Origin: Isoetes taiwanensis
Taxonomy: Eukaryota; Streptophyta; Lycopodiopsida; Isoetales; Isoetaceae
Direction of reading: 5' to 3'
DNA length: 64,000 bases
NCBI GenBank assembly: GCA_021234155.1
Contig: JAJEKV010000002.1
Span: forward strand, 388,944-452,943
Below the pieces are notes generated by a model. The model did no database searches. It was given only the letters and a program-made list of their open reading frames with translations, and was not told the DNA's origin. Positions within the stretch are counted from its first letter, which is position 1. Every line of letters begins with the position of its first letter. Below are positions 1-11,589 of the stretch, one piece after another. Both the position numbers and the translations under genes were made by a program.

Positions 1-122
1 TGCGTACCTCCTATGTGGTGTAGGAGAATCATTTTCTCCACATGATGGTTGTCCGCAATTCATATACTTGTCTACTTAGTCTGCATTTCATATATGGTTC
101 TCCATGCCCGATCTTGTAACTT

Positions 123-257
123 ATATCCTAAGATACCATATTGAACTACAGAAGAGAATGAATAAAAAGTAATGCATCAACCCACTAGTATATCCTAAGA
201 TACCATATTGAACTACAGAAGAGAATGAATAGAAAGTAATGCATCAACCCACTAGTA
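123..257. repeat. 67-bp tandem duplication
   Basis: Two nearly identical 67-bp units beginning TATCCTAAGATACC and ending CCCACTAGTA lie back to back (123-190 and 190-257), differing by about one base. It is a recent local duplication with no coding signal. Confidence 0.9.
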
Positions 258-2501
258 GAGCTTGAAGGCTCTAGTATTGCAACTTGACTTGAAAGCTCTA
301 GTATTGCAACATTCTTAACAATCCCCTTAGCAAAATGTGTCTCAATGCAATTAATGCAAACAATGCTCTGTTATGATTACTATCTTATCGGATCATAACA
401 TAAGCATGTGCTTATTAACATAAGCTCGTGTGTACTATCATGTAGCTTCTAAGGTAATAGGTTTGCAACATGAGAGTTGTTTCAATGCTAAAATTTGCAT
501 ATTAGTTGTCTGTTACGCAATGCTAATTTGAAGATAAAGTTTGCATGTCAATTGACACCATCTATAGGTTGCATTGGATATAAGTTCTCACTTTCTCTAA
601 TCTTGCAATATTGGCCTTATTTGATTATCTTGCATATTGGCCTTAGTTGATCTTGTTCAACAAGATATGCTTATGTGTTTTTATCTTGAGCAAATGCAAC
701 ATGTATCTTTTAACAGAGCATTATCCTTAGCATTCGAAAACCACAACTTCTTCTTTCTTCAGTGAGACCCAAATTCTTCGTAGCATATGCCGTCAGTACC
801 AATTCGTGGCCACTAGCAAGCGAAGGTTGCGACTCAAAAATCTCTCTAGGATGACAAAAAATTGAATTTTATGTTATCAATCAATATTTCATGGCCATTT
901 CTCATGTGGAATTGAAAATTATTATGGATTACAGTATATATAAGTACATATATCTAGAGAGGATTTCCATCAATGTAGAAAGGCCAATTGTTTGCAGATT
1001 CCAAGTTCACTTCCTCTGCTGCAAAGCTTTCATTAAAGAAATTTTAAGAAATTTGTTACAAGGCCAGACTGTAACCACAAGAAACTAGTTAAATCCTTTA
1101 GAAGGTCAGGTCCCCCTCCACATTGTATTTTCGGTGCCATTGCTGGAGTAATGGGTTTTGGTTAATTTCAGTGGCTCAATCGCAAAAGATAGTATTTGCT
1201 AAATAAAATTATAGTTGACTAGAGGAAGAAAATGGGAGCAATATGCCATCATTTGAAAGCTAGGGAATTTTCTTGCCAATACAAAAAACACAATGTAGAG
1301 GCTTCAACACAACACTCTCTTTGCCTTGGCTAATCTGAGCCTTGAACTCTACCACGGTTAACACTACCAAAAAATTTCCGCCTACAAAGAATTACAGATT
1401 GGAATATGGAAACTATTAGGTATTAAGTGTTCTTCCTCTTAGACAAATAGATTGCAAATACAACACATCCAGAATAGGGCAACCAACACTAGTTTCTTTC
1501 TCTTGCTCTGAACAGTTCATAGCCAACTAAACGCAAGAATCATGACGCCTTCAAAAATCTTGTAACTTGATGCCTTGAAAAGCTTGTAAAGATATGTCTA
1601 TAAGTGCATCGATTCGTTTGGATGAGGTATTATTAACCTTGTTGCTTTTTGCATGCCTTTGTTAATCGTGCTCAACCTCAAACATTGGGACCGTGTAAAA
1701 TAGTTGTGAATCTCGTGAAAGACATGCATTTGCAATGTACTGGAGGAAGAAGAAGGGGATGGGAGAGGATAGTAGGGAAAGCCTTAAAAGAATAGCAAGA
1801 TAGTGAGGAAAATCAGGCGTTGCTCCTAAGGCGAGAAATGGAAAACATAATATTAAGAGTATCATAACACATTTGTGAGAAACCATAAAGTCTCTATCCA
1901 AGGACTACGGCGGTGATTGGAAGGCCGTAAGGAAAACAAAGACAGATGCGTGGCAAGGTGCACAGTATGGAAAAGCATTTCGAGGTTTTGGGGCTAGGGA
2001 TAATTCCCCAACAAACATGGTTCGCTATTCTTCTCAACCATTCCTTTTCCTAGATCAAGAGCTACGGACCGGGTGAACGTCCACGTCAAATTTTAGGACA
2101 CATATGTAGCCTAGGATTTCAGATGACACTCAAAATAGGGCTATTGCAAAAAAAATAAAAATAAAATAAAAAAGAGAACAAGTTGCAAAAATTATATGAA
2201 TGACTAGTTGACTAGGATTAGCTTCCAAGATTCAAGAAAGGTGCAAGTTGTGGGGATTCTCGAAATGGACTAGTTAGACTTGCAATTAACTTCAAAAGTC
2301 CAATATTTATTTGTATGAGCATGGGAGCTAAAGTTCGTATCAACATCTAACATTTAAGCACAGATGCGTTATTTGAAAATGTCTCGTCTCTTGCAGCACA
2401 GGAAAAATGGATGTGCCATAAGATAAGATGCAATAAGAAAAAAAATAGCTTTGGGATTTTATGATTGGATTGGGTACTGCACTAACTGTATCAACATGGA
2501 C

Positions 2502-2660
2502 GTGTTCTAGTAGTATATGACACATGACAATGACACGTGATACAACCATGATATATAACAACACTTGTAGTAGAATATAGCACATGACAATGATACGTGA
2601 CACAACCATGATATATAACAATACGTCTAGTATTATATGACGTGACACAGCCATATTATG
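2502..2660. repeat. 60-bp degenerate tandem repeat with CACGTG cores
   Basis: Units containing CACATGACAATGA, ACGTGAYACAACCATG and ATATATAACA repeat with a 60-bp period (compare 2521 and 2581). A third, shorter and more diverged copy runs to about 2660, and scattered CACGTGACACAAC matches continue to about 2745. CACGTG is the plant G-box core, but no adjacent gene supports a regulatory role. Confidence 0.8.
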
Positions 2661-3263
2661 AAATGACACATTGCAATCGCGACATTTGCAAGCAAGACAT
2701 ACTACTAGTGTTGTATGACACGTGACACAACTATATCAACATAAGACAAGTGAGACTAATGGTATGTCAAACATGACATTTGACATCTGTCATAAGTTTC
2801 TCAATACAGGAGACATAAAAATGAGTAGCAATATATGACATAAGGTATGGCACATTTTAAAATTATATAATCGTGTTAGATGCATTTGTTGATTGTTTTA
2901 AATTGTTATATAAAATATGACAGATGCATTTAGCATGGGTTTTATTGCATTTGATAGCTTCATATTGTGCTTAAGGCTCAAAACTTTCTGTTGCGCCTCT
3001 TTACTAGTTTTTTTTCACATAAAAAAAAAGCATATCGTATAACAAGATTTTCACCTCTGAAGAAAAAATTGCCCATGTGAGTCGCCCATAAATTAGATAA
3101 ATGCAAAAACATATTTCTGTATAGGAACAAATGTTTTCATTACAAGTTATCCTATCGTATCTTAGCTGTCCACGTTGTCCAATGATTGCGTTCGAACCTA
3201 TCTTGTGCGTTGAAAATTAATTGTTATGTCTGTTCGTAAATGTTCCGATTCTAAAAGGTCCAG

Positions 3264-6257
3264 GCATTAATCAATGATGCCTTCGATGACCATCTTTTTC
3301 GCCCTTTAGGAACAAGCTCACGGTAAGCCTTTTACATTGTTGTAGGTTCAATTTTTTCTGTTTATTGCGAACTAGAAGATAATAGTTTGGTATATAATCT
3401 ACTTGTAAGGCGTTGATGCATGTTCCAAGTGGTCAATAGCCATGTATGACTTGGTGAAATCAGATCTTTCACTAATGCATGTTTTCTCAAGCTTAGCAAT
3501 CAAATCAATGCTTAGATCATTTGTAGGAACTTGTGAGCTCCATGATGAATTTTAGGTCTTTGTGTTTGTAGATTTGATCTTGTCCATAAGCCATTAATGC
3601 TGCTTCTAACTTTTTACAGTCCATGAAGCCAGGTTTATTCGAATATGCTTGGCCTTCATTGCTCTTCTTATGTGCAAACATGACATAGAAATTCCATTGT
3701 AGAAGTTAATTTTAAGACCTGATGGTGGATGAATCAAATAACATGAATTTACTCAAGAATTTTGCCAAATACCACCTTATTCGCTTATACATTAATGGAT
3801 AGAAATTTCAGCAACATGAGTTTTGAACCCTAGATTTCTCAATCTCTTGTGTGTTGAATGAAATGGATCTGATTATGATCCTTGTCATTCATATTTTTAT
3901 TAGGCTTGTTTAAATATAAACATGAATTTGACGTAATTCATTTGGTGAACACATTGCCTTTTGGGGTTGAAGAATAGGAAGAACCGCCAAAACGAATTCT
4001 CTTCCTCACAGCTACCTTGAAAACTATGACAAGGCAAGTAATATTTTCAACCAGTAGAACCAAAACAAGTTTTCATTTGTGATTCCAAATATTAGGAGTC
4101 CTGCTTATGGACTCATGTTTCTTGCATTTGATAGCAGCCAATTCTTCAATTAGGGCAATACTTTTATTAAGCCAACAACTTATCTTGATTTTTTTTGTAG
4201 GGAAGGGTTTTTACTTTTAGAAGTGATTTCAGGAGTGTAAGCTAGAGGGTTAAAGGGCACTTAATTGAGAAGAATTTTTCTTGAACTTCTAACTTATGAT
4301 TCATGCATATTACTGATGATTAGGTCAAATCCTTCTCCATAGAACTTTCTCATGCCGTCGATATAAATGTGCGGTTCCATTGTTGTAAAGTAGACAATCG
4401 TTTGTATAAGAACCGGCCACAAATTTGTACCTAGGTTATTTTCACTTCAACTATATATTTTGCTATCTTCATTGAACCCTCCGTGCAATCCAGTTCTTCA
4501 GCTTATGCATCTGCAATTTAAACTCCATAACCCATAGTGCATTCATCCTCGGGCCTTATTTCCATCAATCATGGAATTTATGAATTGGTTGATCCCTTTT
4601 GGAACATGAGGAACTTCAATTTATACTTGCCAATGACAAACCTGAAACAAGCTAACTAAGAACAGTTAAAAAAATCTAAATACATATCTAGATTATATTA
4701 TTAATTTTTTATGCAACTCGCTATTACCTTGCATCCTAGCTTATTCATATGTCCTAATTTGAATCATCAGATCAAATCATTTTTTGAAACGAACAACCTT
4801 CAAAATTAGTTGCGCATGGTTGTCCCCAAATGTTCCGATTGTAGAAGAAAAGTTGGGTGGACTTTCACTCATCAGCAATCGCTTTAAATTCTAAAATCGA
4901 TGAAGATAATGTCTTTGGAGATTAGGTTTCATTTTCTTTATCTGTCTTTGATGTGCCTGATAGTTGACCCTTGCTATTCTTTCCAGATTGTTGATTGATA
5001 AGCTATTATGCATAAGAGAGATTCTTTGAACTTGAAAATTTGGTAAGTGAATATAAAGTATTTCTTCCTTTTTTCTCTCTTAAAACCTCGACCTATACAT
5101 TCTTCTCATGTGCAGGGAGAAGACATTCAATCTAATCCAGGAAGCAAGATCTCACGCTTTATCCCTTGGTGGTTTAGATTCTAATGCAGATCTTAATCAA
5201 GTTAAACTTCGGGTATGATACTTAACATTGGCAAAGAAGAAAGTTGATGGCAAGTTAGAACTTTGCAGCAAATAGCCATAGTTTGTTTTATAAAGATGTC
5301 CTTATAAAGCATAGCTTATGTCCATGTCCATGTCCATGTCCATGTCCATGTCCATGTCGTGAAAATAGTTGTACAAAGTCATTCACTCGAATAAATTAGC
5401 ATTCACCACACAGAGTAATTTGTGCCTATAGAGTGCTTTAAGGAAGTTCCTATTGTATTTACAGTTAGAGACTCACCAGCATGGTAATGAGGTGAGAACA
5501 AATTGGGTTTTCAATGCTCCATGTGAAAGAAGGGGGCATGAGAGTCGTGGTCATCATTATGAAGTATCTCAATCCAACAAGGGACATGAGTTTGAGCACA
5601 ACCATGGGCATTTTAAACAGCTTGGACGAAATTTATTTCATCCTAAGGAGACCAAACGTGGGGAGGGACATGAATTATTTGATGCAGCTTTAGAGGTAAG
5701 CTAGTCTTAAGGAATATGTCTTTATTAATGCTCTGGCATGATGTTTAATTTATTTATTACATTTTCAACCTAGCACTTATTTAAATTGTGTGGATGGATA
5801 CAACATATTAACGATCCATAGTGCTTGTCCTTTTTTTACTAATTCCAATGAATTATCACTGGATAACCTACAGAATAATACAATTATAGCTGCATCATGT
5901 ATGTGCAGATGTAATCGTAACCTACCATTAACTTCTTGCATATTTTTAATCTATACGTTACTTCTAAGATTCCTTTAGGAAGTAAAAATTGGAGACCATT
6001 GTGGCATGCTGTTCTCTAAAAGATTGCATTGGTTTAGGGTTCAGGTGGATGCGAGGGACAACAAATTTAGCTATGATAATCTATTGATAAATGATACACA
6101 TCTAGAAGCAGACCCTTTGAAATTTCTGGATGCAAAATCGGGTGAAGAGCTAGCTCTATGCTATATTAAACAGTTTGCACATATTTTGCAAGAAAGGTTG
6201 ACATCTTTGGAATTTGTAAAGGAACTTTTGCAAAATGCATTTGAAGAGGAATGCTAG
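3264..6257 (+). CDS. Last four exons of an unidentified host gene
   Basis: Four exons join without breaking frame: 3264-3322, 5116-5212, 5465-5695 and 6045-6257, the last ending in TAG. Every intron has GT and AG ends, and the 5116 exon has a strong pyrimidine tract before its acceptor. Exon 1 leaves CG, which the first base of exon 2 completes to Arg; the later junctions are phase 0. The readable C-terminal part is about 200 residues. Its first part includes NDAFDDHLFRPLGTSS and EARSHALSLGGLDSNADL. A central His-rich stretch (about ten His, for example HNHGHF) follows, then a Glu/Leu-rich, probably helical C-terminus ending NAFEEEC. I do not recognise the family. Upstream exons and the start are not located. 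The intact frame and canonical splicing suggest a live gene rather than a repeat. Confidence 0.6.
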
Positions 6258-7306
6258 CCGCTACAAAGAAATCTCACCGTTTGAAGGACTGGCTGGTAAA
6301 TGGCAGTCGGTTTTCTTTACCTATTTCAAGAATTTCTGGTTTCCCACATTGGCAGTATGGGTTGGCAAGGATACCTGTCCATTTTCCTTGTCCAACTTGG
6401 TGTGATTTCTAAACCCGAGTATTGTGGTGAACATTCAAAAAGAAAAATTCAATTCAAACTATAACAAGATATGATGTAGTTGAAAAGACCTAATTCCATG
6501 GCTTCATGAAACATACAACATTATTGATAGGAAGTAAAGCAACTTAATCACAAATTTATCTCTTGCCTCCAATTGCATTTCTCCAAAATGCTATGTTGGT
6601 ATCATTTTGAAGGCACATCTTCTTTAGTTTTGAATTTATTTCTTTGTATATCTTTGTCCATAGCACATTCCAAGTTCACACATGGACTTCTTGTGCTCCG
6701 CAACATTATTGAGAAAAACCTTGAACATTTTCATTAAATTCAATTAAGAGGAGCACAATTTAATTAATTTAAATCTTAGGACACAACTCATAAATTGTTT
6801 ATGGAGCTATGTTCAAAGATGTAAAGATAAGGTTACGAAAAAATGCAAAATGTAATTATAGTGAATTTAATTTGGGAAGAGTCAATCTATCTCCATGTTT
6901 ATACTCACAACTTATTATAGTAAGTGCCATGCGCAAAAGTTAATAACGACTTGTATGAGGCTTGATCAAGATTAGGTGTTAATTTGTATGTTACTTTAAG
7001 GGTTGTCAACCTCGGTTGCAGATAAATATAAATGAGCAACATTTAGTTCCATATAGAAACACAGCACCAAACCTCATAATAATAACCGAATCGCAACTTA
7101 ATATTGGAGCAATATAGGAACAGGTCTAATGCTTTGCTTTGAGTAGGACCTATTAGAGAAAACAATCTCATCTCTTTTAAGTTTTAGCCTTATCTCATCT
7201 TTCTACAACTCCTCCCCCTAATGCAAAATCAAGGACACCTTTCCTGATAATGAATGCATGTGTATGAATGAAAAATCGGAGGAAAAAATAGAAATATATG
7301 TATATA
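6258..7306. other. 3' flank of the host gene, no further gene
   Basis: AT-rich sequence follows the stop at 6257 and probably includes the 3' UTR. No open frame, repeat or RNA gene was recognised. It ends at the Helitron-like boundary at 7307. Confidence 0.5.
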
Positions 7307-7333
7307 CTAGTAAATTGCCCACCGTTGGTGGGC
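7307..7333 (-). mobile_element. Helitron-like 3' terminus
   Basis: Read on the minus strand, this is a 7-bp perfect hairpin (GCCCACC, loop AAC, GGTGGGC), six bases, then CTAG followed by T. Helitron 3' ends have a short GC-rich hairpin a few bases before CTRR and insert between A and T, and this fits in every point. The element would extend rightwards from here. Its 5' end (TC on the minus strand) was not located, and no Rep/helicase was seen, so it would be non-autonomous. A related, diverged end lies near 45301-45440 in the opposite orientation. Confidence 0.55.
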
Positions 7334-8004
7334 TTTACATGTGATTGTTCACCTTTTGTGATCGTTCCATGTGATGTTTTGGAAGTGGGCTTAGAGTGTA
7401 ATTGGTTAAAGCAAGCATGTCGCTGTCATGACAGAATAAACAAAGTTTAAAATGAAACGCACTAATTTACTCAAAACGCACTTCAAAAGGAATCTTTGAA
7501 AGATTCCCTAAAATCCCCCCAAAAAGGTCCCTTTTCATGGTATATGTGTGACAAGTGTGACAATTTAAAAATTTTAGGCATCATTTTTGAGGGGGGGTGT
7601 GAACTTAGCTTCCATTCAAAATTGTTTGACATCCCTTTTTGGCCCCCCTAGTTTGGTTTGAGAAATAGTAATATTTTCAAAAACTAAACAAAATAGACAT
7701 TGAAAAAAACAACAAGCACACTAAAGTGCCAAAAAGGTATTTTATTCAAAGTTTTCAAAATCAGTACAAAACTATGAACAAAACTGTAAAAAATGCAACA
7801 CATGTTGACATTGCCTCATTGAAGCAAACATTTTCACATGAAAGTATGCCTCATTGAACAAACTTACACTTTGAAGCTAGTTGAGTCAAGACGCCGCTTC
7901 TTCGCCTTATATACTTGCTCTTATTTGCTCATCCGCCTTTGTAGACTTATGTATACCGCGATGACAAATGCCCGACATAACGCCTTCAAAATAAATTTCT
8001 GGGT

Positions 8005-8318
8005 GGTATAAATTTAAACCACAATAGGTAGTGCTGTGCGGATATAACATGCCAGAGAGTTCGCATGGTATAAATTTATACCGCAAATGGACTCGATCGG
8101 TATAAATTTATACCGCAAATGGACTCGAGCGGTATAAATTTATACCGCAAGAGGACTCGAGCGGTATAAATTTATACCGTGAGAGCTCTCTCGATTCATT
8201 GCGAGAGCTCCCACGGTATAAATTTATACCGCGAGAGCTCCTCATTATATCTGCTGAGCTCTCTGTATAAATTTATACCGCTGACGAAAATTTCTTCTGT
8301 GATGAATTTATACCGCAG
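8005..8318. repeat. Array of the palindrome GGTATAAATTTATACC
   Basis: The perfect 16-bp palindrome GGTATAAATTTATACC occurs at 8067, 8099, 8131, 8163 and 8215, with close variants at 8005, 8265 and about 8302. The first four perfect copies are exactly 32 bp apart, separated by GCAAATGGACTCGAGC-type spacers. Several extend to a 20-bp palindrome with GC/GC ends. The same palindrome reappears at 39560-39590 and 44886. Each copy carries TATAAA on both strands. The open frame across the array is a by-product of the repeat. Confidence 0.9.
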
Positions 8319-8537
8319 ACAACCTTCAGACAATCAATTTATACACATATCATTATCTAAACTATATAATCGCTATAGGCAAGATTCTTTGAGAATCTAC
8401 CTTTTATTCTCTTCCTATTTTGCCGCCACGTCCTCGGGTTTGTCCGGGGGAAAAAATAAAAAAAAAAAAAAATCGTATAATTTTAATAGTGTTGACACGT
8501 TTATGTGCTCGGGCAATCTTCGGCAGCGTCCTGATCC

Positions 8538-9010
8538 GACAATTTCTGGGGAGTCCTTCCGCCCTTTCTCCTTCCAACTGATCCATTAGCAGATGCGGAA
8601 CCGGAACCTATTGCACTGCAAGGTACGCTTGAGATGGACGACATTTACTAAATTGCTGTTTACTGATTGTATTTGTCCTGAATGTAGGAGATGCATTTGG
8701 CACGGATTATTACAATGAACCTGTATCTGGGTGGCAAAGGCAAAGGGTCAAAATCAAAGAGAAAACGGGGTTCTTCTGAAATCAAGGATGGAATGATATG
8801 TTTTGAGAGCATTCAGAGTGAAGGTGAGCCACCTGCTGCAGCTGCCAAGCTTCGTAGAGGTAATGCATGACAAGTCCTTTTTCCATTCATTTGAAACCCA
8901 GAATGAGGAAGTATTAAATTCTTTTGCCACTAATATCTGAACAGCAAAAGCAGCAAGCGTACCCTCTTCAACATCTGTCCATACAGCGCCAGTGCATGGA
9001 TCATGCTGAA
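8538..9010 (+). pseudogene. Coding-like exon fragments inside the Helitron-like element
   Basis: A stretch ending at a donor at 8622 reads PTDPLADAEPEPIALQ. After an acceptor at 8687, the next exon can continue that frame (GDAFGTDYYNEPVSGW) until a stop. In a second frame the same exon reads KGKGSKSKRKRGSSEIKDGM and EGEPPAAAAKLRR up to a donor after 8859. A further acceptor lies at 8944. Both frames look protein-like, so the true frame is unresolved. I do not recognise the protein. The position just inside a Helitron end suggests captured host exons, but a resident gene is not excluded. Confidence 0.3.
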
Positions 9011-9042
9011 AAACTAATATCAAGAAGGGAAATGACTGCCAG

Positions 9043-9174
9043 TTTTGTTTGCCTTCACAATCTTCTTGCCGCTTTGTTTTTCCTCTACAATGTCCTGCCA
9101 GACGCCACTTTTGTCTGCCTTCACAATCTTCCTGCCGCTTTGGTTTTCCTCTACAATCTCCTGCCAGAACGATT
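9043..9174. repeat. 66-bp tandem duplication (22 codons)
   Basis: Two 66-bp units (9043-9108 and 9109-9174) differ at several bases but keep the same length, so frames on both strands are preserved. On the minus strand they read as a hydrophilic 22-residue repeat (WQEIVEENQSGRKIVKADKS and WQDIVEEKQSGKKIVKANKT) inside an open frame of about 156 codons (9020-9490). No family is recognised. A coding origin on the minus strand is possible but unproven. Confidence 0.7.
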
Positions 9175-9638
9175 TTGCCACAGCCCTGTTCTTTGTTGGT
9201 TCATTGCTTTGCACGGCCTCTGTAGGTCCTTTGTAGAGTTCAAGGCATACGAATGTAGGCAGGGAGATCTCCTGGGAGATTCTAGTCTGGAACATTGCAA
9301 GAATTTGTCTGCCTCCCCCACACTCATTTTGGCTGTCTGAGAGATGTGTGTTATTGTGTGCTTGATTGCAGATATGCATCAGTAGAAATTCATTGCTATC
9401 AAAGCAGAGCCATAATTTATCAGAGCATGATAAATAACATTTTTTCTGCATCAAATTTCTAAGTTTGGGAGTCGTTGCAGTTAGATGCATGTCTGGATAT
9501 ATTCAAGATAACAAATTGGGGCTTTCTATTTTCATTGAAATGTTTTCCCAAATATGCAGATGCGTCTAAGTTAAAGCATTCTCTATTTTACATGCCCATG
9601 TTGCAGCTATAATTTGAAAGCATTATTCTGCTGCAGAG

Positions 9639-9734
9639 GCATTACTTTAATTCAGCTCTTGCGAATTTGGGTATGCAAGAGCTACCTCCGCTCTAGCCCC
9701 TGATACAGAGTTTGTGAGCTGAATGAAGTAATGC
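9639..9734. other. Foldback: 19-20 bp inverted repeat with 57-bp loop
   Basis: 9639-9658 (GCATTACTTTAATTCAGCTC) pairs with 9716-9734 (GAGCTGAATGAAGTAATGC) with one small bulge. The loop itself contains a CTTGC/GCAAG pair. The transcript would fold into a hairpin of pre-miRNA-like size. It matches no plant miRNA I know, and a MITE-like origin is equally possible. Confidence 0.6.
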
Positions 9735-10426
9735 TTGCTTTGACTGCATCAAACCCTAAGCTCTACCGCAATAGCAAAAGCAAAGGTAGGGTTTGCATTT
9801 ATATGTTTGTTACTTGTTACATCTCACCATATGTAAATTTGATGATTTTTACTCCAGCTCTTGCATTTGCAGGTTCTATGGGGCCTAGAGTACCATGAAA
9901 CTTGGCTTAATTGAGGTAAACCACTTTGAGCCTTTTATCAATATGCTTTTGTATGAACTTTTGTGCAAAGTTTATGCTTCTGTTGAACAGTTTGGTACCA
10001 ATGCTATTTCAAGATGCTTCATATGAAGAGTGTGCCCTTGACTTTAGATACTAGTCTAGAATGCAAGCTTAAGTTGAAAACTATAATAGCATCTCAGTTG
10101 GATGTTGCAAGCAATTAGTTTGCAAAGATTGCTTTGTTTTGCTCATGTACTTTTTATGTTCAATGTGATGAAATCAGTTCAATATGATGCAGGGCCATGC
10201 GATTTGGATGTTTTTACTTTGAAACGCAGTTGCAGTTTGGAGATTTGCCATGCCACCCATTAAGATAACCTTTTTTTATCTATCTGTTTCAGTTGTGAAG
10301 CTATAAATTGAGGCTTTGGTGCAGACTTTTATTTTGCATGGTTTCTGTTTAATCTGCCAATATGTATTTCTGTTTAATCTGCCAATATGTACCAGAGATG
10401 GCTTACAGGAGATGATGTGCCTGGCA

Positions 10427-10671
10427 GAGAAGTCGGATCCGAGAAGCTACAGCGATGTCCGAAGAAGAGATGCAGCAGTTTCACCAGGCGTCAAAAATTC
10501 TTAGGTTTTCTTTCTTCCCTCTACTAGGGCCATGGCACTAGGTATGAATAATGCAGGTATTCTCGTGCATTTATTCAGCTCTATTTTAGCTGGAATAATC
10601 ATCTTCATGAGCATAGATTTGCTGAGTCTAAAGCTGCAGCCAAGGACAAGTTCCGAGCCTCTGTTGATTGA
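10427..10671 (+). pseudogene. Two-exon C-terminal gene fragment, unidentified
   Basis: Exon 10427-10504 (after AG at 10425-10426) contains MSEEEMQQFHQASKIL and ends with AG before a GT donor. Exon 10590-10671 starts with C, giving Ser across the junction, and continues WNNHLHEHRFAESKAAAKDK to a TGA. The intron is only 85 bp, with GT..AG ends. The phase match and acidic/basic helical composition favour real coding origin. Upstream exons were not connected. It lies in the probable Helitron interior, so it may be captured. Family not recognised. Confidence 0.4.
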
Positions 10672-11339
10672 TCAATTGTTCTGCCAAATCAAAGTGTTGA
10701 ATGAAATGAGTTTGATGTTGTCTTGAAATCCATCAGCATAACATCCATATCATTCATCCAATCCAAATCAGGTTTCTTTTATGGCGACCGGTATGGTTCC
10801 AATTCCATCGCCAGGTATGGTTCCCGTGATTTTCATTTGTCACCAGACCCTTCGGATTTTTTTGTTCCTAAGGCTGATGATTTTTCTCTTCTTAAGGTTG
10901 AGATTTAAATAGATGCAAGTTCCTTGCTTCGTGAACACTTTGAGCTTGCTAATATCGTGGTTTTAAAGAAAAAATCTTGCTTCATGTGATCTTTTAGGCA
11001 AGGTACACTTGCAGCTGCATTCTTGTGTATTTGATCTTCAGAAATGTCTTTGGTGCAGGCTTCATCTCTGGATGGCTGGCTTTAATTGAACTGCAGAAGA
11101 TAGTGGCATATACATAACCTTTGTTTTTTATGATGACAGAAGAATAAGCTTTCGTCTTATTTAGATAAATTTGTGGCAGAACCTAGAGAGATTAAAATGA
11201 CTAGATCAGTTTTCCCAGTAAACAGAAGAAAAAACTGATCCTAATGCTTTCTTACAAGCGCAAGGAGCCCAACAATAAATTAAGTCCTATTTTTTTTATG
11301 CTTCAAATGATAGGAAAGTAAAAAAACAGTAATGCAGAT

Positions 11340-11589
11340 ATTCACCTGCAGTGGGCATAAATCTTCTGCTCCTTGAGGCCTTGGTAAAAGCAATGTGGGT
11401 GCTAGAGAGAGCGCCAAAACAAGGGCTTGGACTACCATAGCCAAGAGCTGGTGTCCGGATCAAGGATGTAATGGAAGGTCTTTGAATTTGTATATTTTTC
11501 CGCTTTGAAACCAAGATTAGAAGGCAACAATAATTGGCGAAGGCCATAGCTATAGCTATGAGCGTCGAACGGTTCAAACAACAGCTCAT
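11340..11589 (-). pseudogene. Possible first exon of a gene or fragment
   Basis: On the minus strand an ATG at 11589 opens a frame with a hydrophobic N-terminus (MSCCLNRSTLIAIAMAFANY) followed by a basic Ser/Pro-rich stretch (TKASRSRRFMPTAG). It reaches a candidate donor (CAG/GTGAAT) near 11344. Such an N-terminus could be a signal anchor or organelle-targeting sequence. No following exon was found further left. It may be part of the same element as the plus-strand fragments. Confidence 0.25.

Larger units (their letters stand above)
1..3263. other. AT-rich DNA, no gene confirmed
   Basis: No convincing coding exon was found beyond one weak candidate. After a pyrimidine-rich acceptor ending at 762, an open frame of about 28 codons (763-848) reads as a basic helical peptide beginning ETQILRSICRQYQF, but no good donor follows. 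Earlier exons of the gene starting at 3264 may lie here unrecognised. Two short tandem repeats are listed separately. Confidence 0.4.

Noticed and set aside
8179-8589. 136-codon open frame over the palindrome array
   Set aside because: Its first part encodes INLYRESS/YKFIPL repeats caused by the palindromes, and it then runs through a poly-A stretch.
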